Source: Betaproteobacteria bacterium (GTDB taxonomy: Bacteria > Pseudomonadota > Gammaproteobacteria > Burkholderiales > Rhodocyclaceae). Taken from it: 60,646 nt of DNA. The position numbers and the translations under genes are program-made. This document shows positions 44,498 to 54,285 of the stretch, in pieces. The first letter of the stretch is position 1. Every line of letters starts with the position of its first letter. The notes under the pieces are model-generated. The model was not told the DNA's origin, ran no database searches, and worked only from the letters and a program-made list of their open reading frames with translations. The stretch spans positions 1-60,646 of the forward strand of contig JAHRYW010000001.1 in NCBI GenBank assembly GCA_020621865.1, read 5' to 3'.

Positions 44498-45546
44498 GTT
44501 CGTTCCTCACGCAGCCAGCGGCGCAGCAGCATCTCGCCCAGCGCCAGCAGCACCGGCCCGAGGAAGATGCCGATGAAGCCGAAGACGAGCACGCCACCGA
44601 GCACGCCGAGCGCGATCAGCAGGATGGACAGCCCGGCGCCACGGGCGATCAGGATGGGTTTGACGAAGTTGTCGATGCTGCTGATCACCAAGAGGCCGTA
44701 GAGCGCCATGAAGATCGCCCAGCCGGTCTGGCCTTCGCTGTACAGCCAAGCGGCGGCGCCGCCCCAGATCAGCGGCGGGCCGACCGGGATCATCGACAGG
44801 AAGAAGGTGACGAAGCCGAGCAGGATGGCGGCCGGCACGCCAGCGATCAAAAAACCGATCATCGCCACCGTGCCTTGCGCCGCGGCGGTGCCGACGATAC
44901 CGAGCATGACGCCGACCACGGTGCCGCGCGCCTTTTCCAGCATGTTCTCGCCGAGTTCGCCGCCGAGCTTGCGGGCGCCAACGTAGAGCGCCTGGCTGAT
45001 CGCCGCGCCGTCGCGGTACAGAAAGAAGGTGACGAACAGGACCAGCGCCATCTGCAGCAGGCCGTTGGCGGCGATGCCGCCGAGCGCCAGCGCGAACTGG
45101 CGGGCCGGGGCGATCAGTTGCTTGACCAGCGCGTTCAATTCCTCGCGGTCACCTGCGACGCGGTGCCAGGTGGCGTCGATTTCGCCGCCGACAAAAGGCA
45201 GGGCGGCCAGCCAGCCCGGCGGATCGGCCGGCATGCCCTGCTCGACATAGGGTTTGACGAAGTCGATCAGCTTGTCGGCGCCGTTGGCCAGCGAGCCAGC
45301 CAGGAATACCGTCGGCAGCAACATGACCAGGACCAGGGCCAGCGTCATCAGCGTAGCGCCCAGGGTATCGCGCCCGCCCAGGCGGGGCAGCAGCTTTTCG
45401 GCGTAGAAGCGCCAGGTGCTGATCCAGACGACGAAGGCGAACAGCACGGCGCCGATGAAGGGCAGCAGCACGGTGATGCAGCCGACGATCAGCAGCACCA
45501 CCAGCGCAATTTGCGCCAGCCGCTTGGGGTCGTTGTCTTCGATCAT
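44494..45546 (-). CDS. AI-2E-family transporter (PerM/UPF0118 type)
   Basis: This 350-residue membrane protein has about seven hydrophobic segments and the family motifs [20 protein letters not shown] and [20 protein letters not shown]. Members export small molecules or couple sodium to proton exchange; the substrate is unknown. It lies between ruvA and ruvB and overlaps ruvB by 4 bases. Confidence 0.9.
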   Translation of the reverse strand: MIEDNDPKRLAQIALVVLLIVGCITVLLPFIGAVLFAFVVWISTWRFYAEKLLPRLGGRDTLGATLMTLALVLVMLLPTVFLAGSLANGADKLIDFVKPYVEQGMPADPPGWLAALPFVGGEIDATWHRVAGDREELNALVKQLIAPARQFALALGGIAANGLLQMALVLFVTFFLYRDGAAISQALYVGARKLGGELGENMLEKARGTVVGVMLGIVGTAAAQGTVAMIGFLIAGVPAAILLGFVTFFLSMIPVGPPLIWGGAAAWLYSEGQTGWAIFMALYGLLVISSIDNFVKPILIARGAGLSILLIALGVLGGVLVFGFIGIFLGPVLLALGEMLLRRWLREERT

Positions 45547-45556
45547 CGCCAGTGGA

Positions 45557-46135
45557 TCACACCTTGGACAGCAGCTTGAGGGCCTGGCGGATGCCGTCGG
45601 AGGTGCCGATATCGGCCGGCAGTTGCTTCATGGCTGCCGTCGCCTCCTTCTCGTTGTAGCCGAGGGCGAGCAGGGCGTTGGCAATGTCCGACTTGGCGTC
45701 GGCGACCGCAGCGCTCAGGGAAACGCCAGTGGCGTCGGCCAGCTTGCCCTTCAGTTCGAGCAGCAGGCGCTCGGCGGTTTTCTTGCCGATGCCGGGAATC
45801 TTGATCAGCCGGCCGAGTTCCTGCTGCGCCACGGCGGCAGCCAGATCGCCGACCGACAGGCCGGAGAGTACCGATAGCGCAGTGCGCGCGCCGATGCCCG
45901 ATACCTTCAGCAACTGGCGGAAGGCAAAGCGCTCGGCCTCGGTCAGGAAGCCATAGAGGAAATGCCCGTCCTCGCGCACCGCGAAATGGGTCAGCAGCTT
46001 GGTCTTCTCGCCAGCCGCCGGCAGGTTGTAGAAGGTGCTCATCGGTACGTCGAGCTCGTAGCCGACTCCGTTCACATCAAGCACGATCTGCGGCGGGTTC
46101 TTTTCGGCCAGGATGCCGGTCAGTCTTCCGATCAT
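45557..46135 (-). CDS. ruvA: Holliday junction protein RuvA
   Basis: This 192-residue protein has the N-terminal OB fold ([21 protein letters not shown]), two helix-hairpin-helix motifs ([38 protein letters not shown]) and the C-terminal RuvB-contact domain. It binds Holliday junctions as a tetramer. It is 10 bases ahead of the AI-2E gene and 49 bases after ruvC. Confidence 0.96.
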   Translation of the reverse strand: MIGRLTGILAEKNPPQIVLDVNGVGYELDVPMSTFYNLPAAGEKTKLLTHFAVREDGHFLYGFLTEAERFAFRQLLKVSGIGARTALSVLSGLSVGDLAAAVAQQELGRLIKIPGIGKKTAERLLLELKGKLADATGVSLSAAVADAKSDIANALLALGYNEKEATAAMKQLPADIGTSDGIRQALKLLSKV

Positions 46136-46184
46136 TTGCGGGTGATCTTTCTTTGGAAAAAGTACTGTATTTTCACACAGGTTC

Positions 46185-46718
46185 TCATCCTATCAGCCGC
46201 CCACCTTTAACGCGATAGCCGGCCGTCGCCAAAGCCCCCAGACCCTGCCCGCCGTGCGCGTGGCAAATGGCGCAGGCCAGCGCATCGGCAGCGTCGGCGG
46301 TCGGCGAGCCGGACAGGTTCAGCAGCCGGACCACCATGTCCTGCACCTGCTCCTTGGCCGCCTTGCCATGGCCAACCACCGCCTGCTTGACCTGCAGGGC
46401 CGTGTACTCGGCCACCGGCAGCCCGGCATGGACCAGCGCACTGAGCGCCGCACCGCGCGCCTGGCCGAGCAGCAGCGTCGATTGCGGATTGACGTTGACG
46501 AAGACCTTTTCCACCGCAGCCTGATCGGGTTGGTACGTGGCGATCACTTCGCTGATCCCGGCAAACAGCGTCTTGATCCGCTCCGGCAGCGACTGCTTGT
46601 CGTTCGACTTGATACAGCCGCTGGCGACGTAGAGCAGTTGGTTGCCGTGCTTCTCGATGACGCCAAAGCCGGTTACCCGCAGGCCCGGGTCGATGCCCAA
46701 TATTCTTGGCGCGGTCAT
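46185..46718 (-). CDS. ruvC: Holliday junction resolvase RuvC
   Basis: This 177-residue nuclease has the catalytic acidic residues of the RNase H fold: [12 protein letters not shown] at the N-terminus, AAVEKVFVN in the middle and [15 protein letters not shown] at the end. I chose the ATG at 46718 ([12 protein letters not shown]), overlapping the EamA gene by 4 bases. The order ruvC-ruvA-x-ruvB is usual for the group except for the inserted AI-2E gene. Confidence 0.95.
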   Translation of the reverse strand: MTAPRILGIDPGLRVTGFGVIEKHGNQLLYVASGCIKSNDKQSLPERIKTLFAGISEVIATYQPDQAAVEKVFVNVNPQSTLLLGQARGAALSALVHAGLPVAEYTALQVKQAVVGHGKAAKEQVQDMVVRLLNLSGSPTADAADALACAICHAHGGQGLGALATAGYRVKGGRLIG

Positions 46719-47572
46719 TTCGGTCGCCCGACCAGATAGACGCCGCTGACGGCGACTGCCATGCCGAATGCTACGGTCAGGGTCAAATTTTCGCCAAAAA
46801 CAAAAAACGCGATCAGCGCCGTGGTCGGCGGCGTCAGGTAGAACAGGCTGGCAACATTGACCGCGCTGCCGCTGCGGATCAGCAGGTTGAGCAGGCTGAT
46901 GGCGCCGATCGACAGGACCAGCACCAGCCAACCAAGGGCAAACAGGAAGTGGCCGTTCCAGGCTATCCGGTAGTCTTCGAAGATGGCGACGGCGACGGCC
47001 GTCAGCACCGCCGACGGAACGAACTGGATCACCGAGCCGCTACGCAGGTCGAACTTCGGGCAGAAACGTTTCTGGTACAGCGTGCCGGCCGTGATGCCGA
47101 GCAGGGCGACCAGCGCCGGGATCAGCATCGGCCCGAGCGCGCCATCGCCAAGCTTGCCGGAGACGACCAGCGCAATGCCGACGAAACCTAGCCCCAAGCC
47201 GCCCCATTGGCGAGCACTCACTTTCTCGCCAAGCATCGACCCTGAAAGAAGCCCGGTCAACAAAGGCTGCATGCCGACGACCAGCGCCGTGATCCCGGCC
47301 GACAGACCGTGCTTGATGGCGACGAAGACGCCGCCGAGATAGATGGCATGAACCAGCACGCCGGTAACGCCAATGTGCAGCCAATCGCGCCGGCGCTTCG
47401 GCCAGGGCGCGCCGGTGGCCAGGGCGATCGCCGTCATCAACGCAATGACCAGGCCGTAGCGGGTGAGCAGGAAAGAGAGCGGCTCGGCGTAGGGCAGGCC
47501 GTACTTGGCACCGACAAAGCCGGTGCTCCACAGGAAGACGAACAGCAAGGGATAGACGCGTTCCATGGGCAT
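46715..47572 (-). CDS. EamA/DMT-family transporter
   Basis: This 285-residue membrane protein has ten hydrophobic segments in two EamA repeats, starting [20 protein letters not shown]. The substrate (metabolite or amino-acid export) is unknown. It starts directly before the exonuclease gene and overlaps ruvC by 4 bases. The final membrane segment carries a 42-bp element copy in antisense, read [15 protein letters not shown]. Confidence 0.88.
   Translation of the reverse strand: MPMERVYPLLFVFLWSTGFVGAKYGLPYAEPLSFLLTRYGLVIALMTAIALATGAPWPKRRRDWLHIGVTGVLVHAIYLGGVFVAIKHGLSAGITALVVGMQPLLTGLLSGSMLGEKVSARQWGGLGLGFVGIALVVSGKLGDGALGPMLIPALVALLGITAGTLYQKRFCPKFDLRSGSVIQFVPSAVLTAVAVAIFEDYRIAWNGHFLFALGWLVLVLSIGAISLLNLLIRSGSAVNVASLFYLTPPTTALIAFFVFGENLTLTVAFGMAVAVSGVYLVGRPK
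46767..46808 (+). repeat. 42-bp dispersed element, copy 11 (inside an EamA gene, antisense)
   Basis: Exact core AATGCTACGGTC, AGGGTCAAATTTTC, then GCCAAAAACAAAAAAC. It is antisense to the gene, which reads it as part of a hydrophobic helix (L-T-V-A-F). Confidence 0.85.
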
Positions 47573-48079
47573 TCAGTCCAGCAACTGGCCAGCGCATTGG
47601 CGACGCGCTTCAAGCAGGGTTTCGAACAAGGTGCGGGCATCGCCGCTGGCCCGGTGGCGACGCAGGGCGAGGCGGATTTCGACGGCAGCACGGGTGGCGT
47701 GCCACAGCGATTTTTCGCACTCGCTCAACAGGTCGCGCAAATCTTTGAGTTCGAATGTCGGCACCAGTTCGACCGTTTCGTAGAGCACACTCAACCAGAC
47801 GTAGTCGTAAGCCCAGGCATCGCAATAGATGCGCTGGCCGCGCAAGGCGCGGTTCAGCGCCAGACAGACCTCGACGGCCGGTTTGCCATGGCTGTCCAGC
47901 AAGGGGCGGGCAATGCCGTGCACCTGCTCGGCGGCGTCGTCCCAGTGCGTCCAACCCGCTTCCGGTTTGATCAGGGTGCAAAACGATTGGCCGTCCGGCC
48001 GGTAGTAGCCGATTTCGATCGGATAGCTGCCGCGCCCGAAGCCCGAGGCCTCGATGTCGATGATGACCGGCAGGGTCAC
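47573..48079 (-). CDS. 3'-5' exonuclease of the DnaQ/RNase T superfamily
   Basis: This protein of about 168 residues has the DEDD-type first motif VIIDIEASGFG at the N-terminus and a second acidic motif around CDAWAYDYVWL. I chose the GTG at 48079, which places the first motif at the usual distance from the N-terminus. An ATG at 48130 would add 17 residues and overlap the upstream gene by 32 bases. No ribosome site decides it. The role (RNA or DNA trimming) is unknown. Confidence 0.75.
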   Translation of the reverse strand: MTLPVIIDIEASGFGRGSYPIEIGYYRPDGQSFCTLIKPEAGWTHWDDAAEQVHGIARPLLDSHGKPAVEVCLALNRALRGQRIYCDAWAYDYVWLSVLYETVELVPTFELKDLRDLLSECEKSLWHATRAAVEIRLALRRHRASGDARTLFETLLEARRQCAGQLLD

Positions 48080-48098
48080 GGCCAGGAGGTGTTCGGCG

Positions 48099-48581
48099 TC
48101 AGTCGCAAGTGGCCTGGCAGGCCGCCGCATTGGCGGCGCAGGCCTTGTCGTCCACGAGGGCGCAGGCGCCCTTGGTCCGGTAGGTGAAATTGATCCCGTT
48201 CGGGTAGCTGCAAACCAGCTTGGTCAGCCTGCCCTGGCGCTCGATCTTCATGCCCGTCGCCTTCAGCGCCTTGACCTTGGCCGGCGCCACGTCGCAGGAG
48301 ACGTAGCCGTCGAAGACACCGTCCTTCGACTCCCACAGCGCGAGGTTCTTCATCTGCCGGTAATCGCTGTAGCGCAGGCAAGAGTCGGTTTCCTTGGCAT
48401 AGACCTTGGCGTTGTCGCTGCAGAAGGCCGTGTAGGTGTGCTTCAGCTCTTCCTCGGTCGGGCAGGCATTGACCTGGGCGGACGCACCCAGGTCGGGGCA
48501 GGTGTATTGCGCCGCCGCCGCAGAAAAACTGACCAGGCCGGCGAGCAGGGCGGGGATAAGCGGACGAAGGTTCACGGACAT
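48099..48581 (-). CDS. Exported cysteine-rich protein, unrecognised
   Basis: This 160-residue protein has a signal peptide ending LVSFSAAAAQ and ten cysteines in the mature part, including a C-terminal cluster (ACALVDDKACAANAAACQ). Five disulfides in the periplasm are likely. I chose the ATG at 48581 (MSVNLRPLIPALL). No family is recognised. It lies between yebC and the exonuclease gene on the same strand. Confidence 0.7.
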   Translation of the reverse strand: MSVNLRPLIPALLAGLVSFSAAAAQYTCPDLGASAQVNACPTEEELKHTYTAFCSDNAKVYAKETDSCLRYSDYRQMKNLALWESKDGVFDGYVSCDVAPAKVKALKATGMKIERQGRLTKLVCSYPNGINFTYRTKGACALVDDKACAANAAACQATCD

Positions 48582-48640
48582 TCCTTGGGCGGCGACAACA
48601 AATGGATGGCTGCGGACGTAGTGCCCGCAGCCGCGATGCA

Positions 48641-49366
48641 TCAGTCTTCGATGACAGCCGTGGTGTAGATTTCCTGCACGTCGTCGAGGTTTTCCAGCGC
48701 GTCGAGCAGCTTCTGCATCTTGACGCCATCCTCGCCGGCGAAGACGTTCTCGCCTTCCGGCTTCATCGTCACTTCGCCGAATTCCGGCTTGAAGCCGGCG
48801 GCTTCCAGCGCGTCCTTGACGGCCATGTAGTCGTTGGCGGCGGTCAGCACCTCGATCGAACCGTCTTCGTTGGTCGCCACGTCCTCGGCGCCGGCCTCGA
48901 TTGCGGCGTCCATCAGTGCCGCTTCGTCGGTACCCGGGGCGAAGATCATCTGGCCGCAGTGCTTGAACTGGAACGCCACGCAGCCGTCGGTGCCCATGTT
49001 GCCGCCGAACTTGGAAAAAGCGTGGCGGACTTCGGCCACCGTGCGGGTCTTGTTGTCGGTCAGGCAGTCGACCATGATCGCCGCGCCGCCGATGCCGTAG
49101 CCTTCGTAGCGGATCTCGACGTAATCGACACCTTCCAGTTCACCGGTGCCCTTCTTGATCGCCGTGTCGATCTTGTCCTTGGGCATATTGACGCCCTTGG
49201 CCTTGTCGACCGCGACGCGCAGGCGCGGGTTGAAACTGATGTCGCCGCCGCCCATCTTGGCGGCAACGGTGATTTCCTTGGCAATCTTGGAGAAGGCGGC
49301 GCCGCGCTTCTCGTCCTGGCGACCCTTACGGTGCTGGATATTGGCCCATTTGGAATGACCCGCCAT
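48641..49366 (-). CDS. yebC: YebC/PmpR-family protein
   Basis: This 241-residue protein has the family signatures [20 protein letters not shown] at the N-terminus and [17 protein letters not shown] in the middle. The family includes DNA-binding regulators, and members also aid translation of proline-rich stretches. It heads the long minus-strand run that contains ruvC, ruvA and ruvB, a common neighbourhood. Confidence 0.95.
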   Translation of the reverse strand: MAGHSKWANIQHRKGRQDEKRGAAFSKIAKEITVAAKMGGGDISFNPRLRVAVDKAKGVNMPKDKIDTAIKKGTGELEGVDYVEIRYEGYGIGGAAIMVDCLTDNKTRTVAEVRHAFSKFGGNMGTDGCVAFQFKHCGQMIFAPGTDEAALMDAAIEAGAEDVATNEDGSIEVLTAANDYMAVKDALEAAGFKPEFGEVTMKPEGENVFAGEDGVKMQKLLDALENLDDVQEIYTTAVIED

Positions 49367-49526
49367 GCTGTTTTCCCTGAATGCAAATAACGAAGAAGGC
49401 GTGATTTTACCCGCCCTGCGGCTTCTCGTCAGGCCGGCGTGACGCCTCTCGCCCTACGCTATTTCACAAAGCGCCCGGCCGCCGTTGCTAGAATGACGGG
49501 ATACTTTCCCGCTGGAGCCTTGCGCC

Positions 49527-51149
49527 ATGTCCGATCCCCTTTACCTCGCCAAATCCGAAGACGGCTACCCGGCCCTACTGCCGCAGATGGCCAACCGGCA
49601 CGGCCTGATCACTGGCGCCACCGGCACCGGCAAGACGGTCACCCTGCAGTCGATGGCCGAACGCCTCTCGTTCGCCGGCGTTCCCGTCTTCATGGCCGAC
49701 GTCAAGGGCGACCTCTCCGGCATGGGCGCCGCCGGCACGCCTTCGGAAAAACTCCTGAAGCGCATCGCCGAACTCGGCCTCGAAGGCTTCGCCCCCTACG
49801 CCAACAGCGTCGCCTTCTGGGATGTCTTCGGCCAGGGCGGCGTGCCGGTCCGTGCCACTGTCTCCGACATGGGTCCGCTGCTGCTTGGACGGCTCCTCAA
49901 CCTCAACGACACCCAGGCCGGCGTGCTGCAACTGGTCTTCAAGATCGCCGACGACCAGGGCCTGCTGCTGCTCGACCTCAAGGACCTGCGCGCCATGGTC
50001 CAGCACGTCGGCGACAACGCCAAGAATTTCACCACCGAATACGGCAACGTCGCCGCCGCCTCAATCGGCGCCATCCAGCGCGGCCTCTTGACGCTCGAAG
50101 AGCAGGGCGGCGACCTCTTCTTCGGCGAGCCGATGCTGAACATCAACGACCTGATGCAGGTCGACGCCAACGGTCGCGGCGTCATCAACATCTTTGCCGG
50201 CGAAAAACTGATCCACGCCCCGGCGCTGTACTCGACCTTCCTGCTCTGGATGCTGTCCGAACTGTTCGAGCAGTTGCCGGAAGCTGGCGACCTCGACAAG
50301 CCGAAGCTCGTCTTCTTCTTCGACGAAGCCCACCTGCTGTTCAGCGACGCCCCGCAGGCGCTGACCGACAAGGTCGAACAGGTCGTCCGCCTGATCCGCT
50401 CCAAGGGTGTCGGCGTCTATTTCGTCACGCAGAACCCGCTCGACGTCCCGGAAAAAATCCTCGGCCAGCTCGGCAATCGTGTCCAGCATGCCCTGCGCGC
50501 CTTCACCCCGCGCGACCAGAAGGCCGTCCAGGCAGCCGCCGAAACGATGCGCGCCAACCCCAAGTTCGACGCCGCGACGGTGATCACCGAACTCGGCGTC
50601 GGCGAAGCGCTGGTCTCCTTCCTCGACGAAAAGGGCCGGCCCAACGTCGTCGAGCGCGGCTTCATCTTCCCGCCCGCCTCCCGCCTTGGCCCGCTGACGC
50701 CGGAAGAACGCCAGGCCATCATGCAAGCCAGCCCGATGCTCGCCGCCTACGGCACAACCATCGACCGCGAATCGGCCTATGAACTGCTGCGCGGCAAACC
50801 CGCCACGGCGCCAGCTGCCCCCGGCGCCATCCCCGCCCCCCCGGCCGGCGGCAATCTCAACGACAGCGACTGGGGCAACACCGCCAACCAGCAGCAGCCG
50901 CGCTACGAAAGCGCCCCCCAATCCCGCCAGCCCGAACCCGCCCCCCAAGCCGAATCCGGCGGCGGCCTGCTCGGTGGCCTCGGCAACATCCTGATGGGCA
51001 GCACCGGCCCGCGCGGCGGCAAGCGCGAAGGCGTGCTGGAGAGCGCCGCCAAAAGCGCAGCGCGCGGGGTGGCCGGGACAGTGGGCCGGGAGATTGGAAA
51101 GCAGATTTTGCGCGGGGTGCTGGGGTCTATTTTGGGTGGGCGCCGCTGA
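49527..51149 (+). CDS. HerA-like ATPase (DUF853/YjgR family)
   Basis: This 540-residue P-loop ATPase has Walker [11 protein letters not shown] at about residues 29-38, [10 protein letters not shown], and Walker [24 protein letters not shown] follows the Walker B strand. After about residue 410 there is a Pro/Ala/Gln-rich disordered region and a Gly/Arg-rich C-terminus. The family resembles HerA translocases, but the function is not settled. It is monocistronic, with a strong terminator at 51227. Confidence 0.9.
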   Translation: MSDPLYLAKSEDGYPALLPQMANRHGLITGATGTGKTVTLQSMAERLSFAGVPVFMADVKGDLSGMGAAGTPSEKLLKRIAELGLEGFAPYANSVAFWDVFGQGGVPVRATVSDMGPLLLGRLLNLNDTQAGVLQLVFKIADDQGLLLLDLKDLRAMVQHVGDNAKNFTTEYGNVAAASIGAIQRGLLTLEEQGGDLFFGEPMLNINDLMQVDANGRGVINIFAGEKLIHAPALYSTFLLWMLSELFEQLPEAGDLDKPKLVFFFDEAHLLFSDAPQALTDKVEQVVRLIRSKGVGVYFVTQNPLDVPEKILGQLGNRVQHALRAFTPRDQKAVQAAAETMRANPKFDAATVITELGVGEALVSFLDEKGRPNVVERGFIFPPASRLGPLTPEERQAIMQASPMLAAYGTTIDRESAYELLRGKPATAPAAPGAIPAPPAGGNLNDSDWGNTANQQQPRYESAPQSRQPEPAPQAESGGGLLGGLGNILMGSTGPRGGKREGVLESAAKSAARGVAGTVGREIGKQILRGVLGSILGGRR

Positions 51150-51226
51150 TTTGAGTTGAACCGGCGACTGAAGACCCTCCCGCTGATCATCTGGGTCTAA
51201 CTAAAGCCGGCATCCACTCCGCCACC

Positions 51227-51265
51227 ATGGCGCAGAAAATGCCTTCTGCGCCATTTTCATTTTTG
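51227..51265 (+). terminator. Rho-independent terminator after the HerA-like gene
   Basis: ATGGCGCAGAA-AATGCC-TTCTGCGCCAT is a perfect 11-bp stem with a 6-base loop followed by TTTCATTTTT. The T-rich tail is also the AT-rich end of element copy 12 at 51252. Confidence 0.85.
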
Positions 51266-51293
51266 GGCATTTTTTCCGCTCGACCGTAGCATT
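51252..51293 (-). repeat. 42-bp dispersed element, copy 12 (intergenic)
   Basis: On the minus strand: exact core AATGCTACGGTC, GAGCGGAAAAAATG, then CCCAAAAATGAAAATG. It lies between convergent genes and overlaps the end of the terminator stem. Confidence 0.85.
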
Positions 51294-51315
51294 CAGTCTG
51301 AGCGTGCCTCGATCC

Positions 51316-52266
51316 TTATTGAATCCGCTGCAGCGCAACCATGCCGTTTTCGCCGGTGACCGGGCTGCGGTACTGGCCGCTCAGAAACATGCCGTCGGGG
51401 CTGAGCAGCAGGACGGCCTGGTAGGGGGCGCCGTTGACGGTGTATGAAAAGCTGAACTGGTTGCCCTGGACCAGGCCGGCGCCGGCGACGGCGCCGTGGA
51501 TGCTGGTGCCCTGGAAGACGATCTGGCCGCCCTGTTCGATGATGCGGTATTTGCCGCCTTCGGCGTCCCGCCAGCCGCCAGTTATCGGGAGCTGGGCGGC
51601 GGCGGGGGGCTGCGGGGCGATGTACTGGGGTCCGGGGGACACTGGCGGCGCTACGTCCGGCGGCAGGTTTTCCTCGTTGCTGAAGATGGTCGCCAGGACG
51701 AACACTGCGCCAATGCCCCAGGCCCATTTTTTCCAGCCTCCGCTCGCGGCTGGCATCGGGCTTGGCGGCACCGGGCCGGGCGCCGGTTTGGGCGACGGGA
51801 CGATGCCGAGAGCCTTGTTGAGGGCATCGACCAGCGAGGTGACGTCGAACTCCCAGCGTTTGTCGGTCAGTTCGAAGGCATTGCGGCGGGCCAGGGGTTT
51901 GAGGTCGTCGGGCAGGTCGTCGGCAGCCGGCATCGTCGCCCCTTCGACCAGTACCGGGATGACCAGCACGTCGCTGCGTCGCAGGGCGGTCGATATCTCC
52001 AGGCGGGCGTAGTCGTTGGCGTCGTCCAGACGGCGCCGGCCGGCGCCGTCTGTCATGGTCGCCCAGCGCGGCCCGATGATGGCGAGCAGGACGCCACAGG
52101 AGTGCAGGGCGCGGCCGATGGCTTCGATGAAGTCGACACCCGGTTCGATGGTCTCGACGTCGCGGAAAATCGGCACGGCGGGCAGGTGTTCGCGGAGATG
52201 GTCGGCGAGCCGGCCGGCAGCGCTCTGGCTGTCCTGTCGGCGATAGCTGATGAAAATACCTTTCAT
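51316..52266 (-). CDS. TIR-domain membrane protein with C-terminal beta-rich domain
   Basis: This 316-residue protein has a TIR domain at about 1-150: FISYRRQDSQSAAGRLADHL, then FRDVETIEPG, and the helix DDANDYARLEISTAL with the probable NADase glutamate E90. A Pro-rich linker follows, one membrane segment (about 179-196, WAWGIGAVFVLATIF), a second Pro-rich linker and a beta-rich domain at 227-316 (GGWRDAEGGKYRIIEQGG). I chose the ATG at 52266 behind GAGGAGGGGGG. The TIR domain should be cytoplasmic and the beta domain periplasmic. It may be a defence or stress sensor; no partner effector gene is adjacent. Confidence 0.85.
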   Translation of the reverse strand: MKGIFISYRRQDSQSAAGRLADHLREHLPAVPIFRDVETIEPGVDFIEAIGRALHSCGVLLAIIGPRWATMTDGAGRRRLDDANDYARLEISTALRRSDVLVIPVLVEGATMPAADDLPDDLKPLARRNAFELTDKRWEFDVTSLVDALNKALGIVPSPKPAPGPVPPSPMPAASGGWKKWAWGIGAVFVLATIFSNEENLPPDVAPPVSPGPQYIAPQPPAAAQLPITGGWRDAEGGKYRIIEQGGQIVFQGTSIHGAVAGAGLVQGNQFSFSYTVNGAPYQAVLLLSPDGMFLSGQYRSPVTGENGMVALQRIQ

Positions 52267-52324
52267 GGCACCCCCCTCCTCGCATTCAGCATAGCAATCT
52301 TTGGCCGGCGATGCGAGATGACTG

Positions 52325-52366
52325 GAATTTCGATTTTGGCCGTTTTGTGCCACCGACCGTAGCATT
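52325..52366 (-). repeat. 42-bp dispersed element, copy 13 (intergenic)
   Basis: On the minus strand: exact core AATGCTACGGTC, GGTGGCACAAAAC, then GGCCAAAATCGAAATTC. It starts 6 bases after the stop of the old-yellow-enzyme gene, before the TIR gene. It is one of the best-preserved tails. Confidence 0.9.
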
Positions 52367-52371
52367 TGCCA

Positions 52372-53640
52372 TCACCGTGCTTCCAGCGTCCCCTCCCGCG
52401 CCAGCATCGCATCCTTGTCGGCCTTGACCGCTGGGTGATAGCACTCGGCCGGCTGGGCGCCGAGGTGGCCGACGCAGCCGTTGCAGTCGACGCAGCGCGG
52501 GCCGGGTTGCCGGTCGCGGATGTGGCGGTAGAAGAAGGGATCGGCGATGAAGGCGCGGCCGGCCGAGACGGCGTCGCACTTGCCTGCGGCGATGGCGGCT
52601 TCCATCGCGTCGCGGCTGCGAAAGCCGCCAACGCAGATGACCGGGATTTTCAGCTTGTCCTTGAACTGTGGGGTGTAGTCGAGGTTGTAGCCCTGGCGGC
52701 CCGGCCAGAGCAGGTTGGAGGCCAGCGCGACGAGCGGCCGGAAGACCCGGAGCAGGGTGCGGCGCGGCTCCGGCAGGTAGTTCATGCTGCCGTCGACCAT
52801 GTGGCGCAGGCAGCGGCCGAAGGTGCCGCGGACCATCGGGAAGCCGGATTCGTAGTGGCCAACCGAGATTTCGACGGCGTCGAAGCCGGCGCGCTCGAAG
52901 TGGGTGGCGGCGTCGACCAGTTCGCCGGTGTTCAGGCCGTCGCGCAGGGGCAGCCAGTCCGAGCCGTTCATCTTGATGATGACCGGGAAATCGGGGCCGA
53001 GGCGGGCGCGGATGGCGGCCAGGATTTCACGGTGGAAGCGGGTACGGTTGGCCATGCTGCCGCCGTAGTCGTCGCGGCGGCGGTTGGTGTAGGGGGTCAG
53101 GAACTGGCTCAACAGGTAGCCGTTGGCCGAGTGCAGTTGCACGCCGTCGAAGCCGGCGCGCGCGCAGCGTTCGGCAGCGTCGGCATAGCAGCCGACCAGG
53201 CGCTGGATGTCCGGGATGCTCAGGGCCTGCGGCCGGGTGCCGGTCAGCAGGTCCTTGACGGCAGAAGCCGAGTAGGCGACCGGCGACTGGGCAAAGCGCG
53301 GGATGACCTGGCGGCCGCAGTGATTGAGCTGGGCGAAGAATTTGCCGCCGTGGGCGTGCACGGCGGCGACGACCGCCGCCAGGCCGGGAATCTTGTCGTC
53401 ATGGTCGGCGCCAAGCTGGGCCGGGGCCGACTTGCCGTCGCGGCTGACGTAGATGTTGCCGGTGATGATCAGCGGCGTTTCGCCGCGGGCGATCAGGGTG
53501 TAGAAGTCGATCACCGCCTGGGTGGCGAAACCGTCCGCCGTGGCCCGGGTTTCGGCTGTGGCCGTCTTGAACAGGCGGCCGGGCAGGGTCAGCGATCCGA
53601 TGTCGAGCGGCGAGAAAAGGGGGCTGCTTTCCGTGGTCAT
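52372..53640 (-). CDS. NADH:flavin oxidoreductase of the old yellow enzyme family
   Basis: This 422-residue TIM-barrel flavoenzyme has LFKTATAETRATADGFAT, FAQLNHCGRQV, GVQLHSANGYLLSQFLTPYT and RRRDDYGGSMANRTRF. The FMN phosphate site VICVGGFRSRDAMEAAI comes near the end. The C-terminal cysteine cluster CVDCNGCVGHLG resembles a metal-binding loop of the longer family members, but no second iron-sulfur flavin domain follows. I chose the ATG at 53640; the open frame extends upstream for over 300 codons as a shadow of the next genes. The substrate is unknown, probably an electron-poor alkene. Confidence 0.9.
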   Translation of the reverse strand: MTTESSPLFSPLDIGSLTLPGRLFKTATAETRATADGFATQAVIDFYTLIARGETPLIITGNIYVSRDGKSAPAQLGADHDDKIPGLAAVVAAVHAHGGKFFAQLNHCGRQVIPRFAQSPVAYSASAVKDLLTGTRPQALSIPDIQRLVGCYADAAERCARAGFDGVQLHSANGYLLSQFLTPYTNRRRDDYGGSMANRTRFHREILAAIRARLGPDFPVIIKMNGSDWLPLRDGLNTGELVDAATHFERAGFDAVEISVGHYESGFPMVRGTFGRCLRHMVDGSMNYLPEPRRTLLRVFRPLVALASNLLWPGRQGYNLDYTPQFKDKLKIPVICVGGFRSRDAMEAAIAAGKCDAVSAGRAFIADPFFYRHIRDRQPGPRCVDCNGCVGHLGAQPAECYHPAVKADKDAMLAREGTLEAR

Positions 53641-53835
53641 GACGCGCTCCTCCAAACAGGGCCGGGCCGGCGCCAGGCGCCGGGGCAAGCGACCGGAGCC
53701 GCTCCCGAATTGGAGCGCAAATATTCCATTGGGTTCAAAACCGGGTGGCAATGGAACTGGCGCCGGGCGCCGCGGTCTTTCTTCTGCAGAGGCGCACGCC
53801 GCGGCGGCGACGCCCCCAAACCACGGAGAACCCCC

Positions 53836-54282
53836 ATGGCCAGCCACACCGTCCGCCTGCATCGCGTCCTGCGCACGACGCCGGAACGCCTCTATCGCGC
53901 CTTTCTCGACCCCGACGCGATGGCCAAGTGGCTGCCGCCCAACGGCTTCACCGGCAAGGTCCATCACCTCGATGCGCGGGTCGGCGGCAGCTACCGGATG
54001 TCGTTCACCAACTTCACGACCGGCCAGAGCCACGCCTTCGGCGGCGAATATCTCGAACTGCTGCCCAACGAACGCCTGCGCTATACCGACCAGTTCGACG
54101 ACCCCAATCTGCCGGGCGAGATGCAGACCACGGTTACCCTGCGTCCGGTGCTCGGCGGCACCGAACTGAGCGTCGTCCAGGAAGGCATCCCGGAGGCGAT
54201 CCCGACCGAGATGTGCTATCTCGGCTGGCAGGAATCGCTGATCCTGCTGGCCAAGCTGGTCGAGGCCGAAGTGAGCGAGTGA
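53836..54282 (+). CDS. SRPBCC/AHSA1-type START-like protein
   Basis: This 148-residue protein has the AHSA1-like opening RVLRTTPERLYRAFLDPDAM and KWLPPNGFTGKV, then GGSYRMSFTNF. It is a helix-grip fold with a hydrophobic pocket. Function unknown. It forms a two-gene unit with the VOC gene 3 bases downstream. Confidence 0.88.
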   Translation: MASHTVRLHRVLRTTPERLYRAFLDPDAMAKWLPPNGFTGKVHHLDARVGGSYRMSFTNFTTGQSHAFGGEYLELLPNERLRYTDQFDDPNLPGEMQTTVTLRPVLGGTELSVVQEGIPEAIPTEMCYLGWQESLILLAKLVEAEVSE

Positions 54283-54285
54283 GAC

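Noticed and set aside
49463..49494. TTCACA/TAGAAT promoter for the HerA-like gene
   Set aside because: The boxes are 20 bases apart, too far for a standard promoter.
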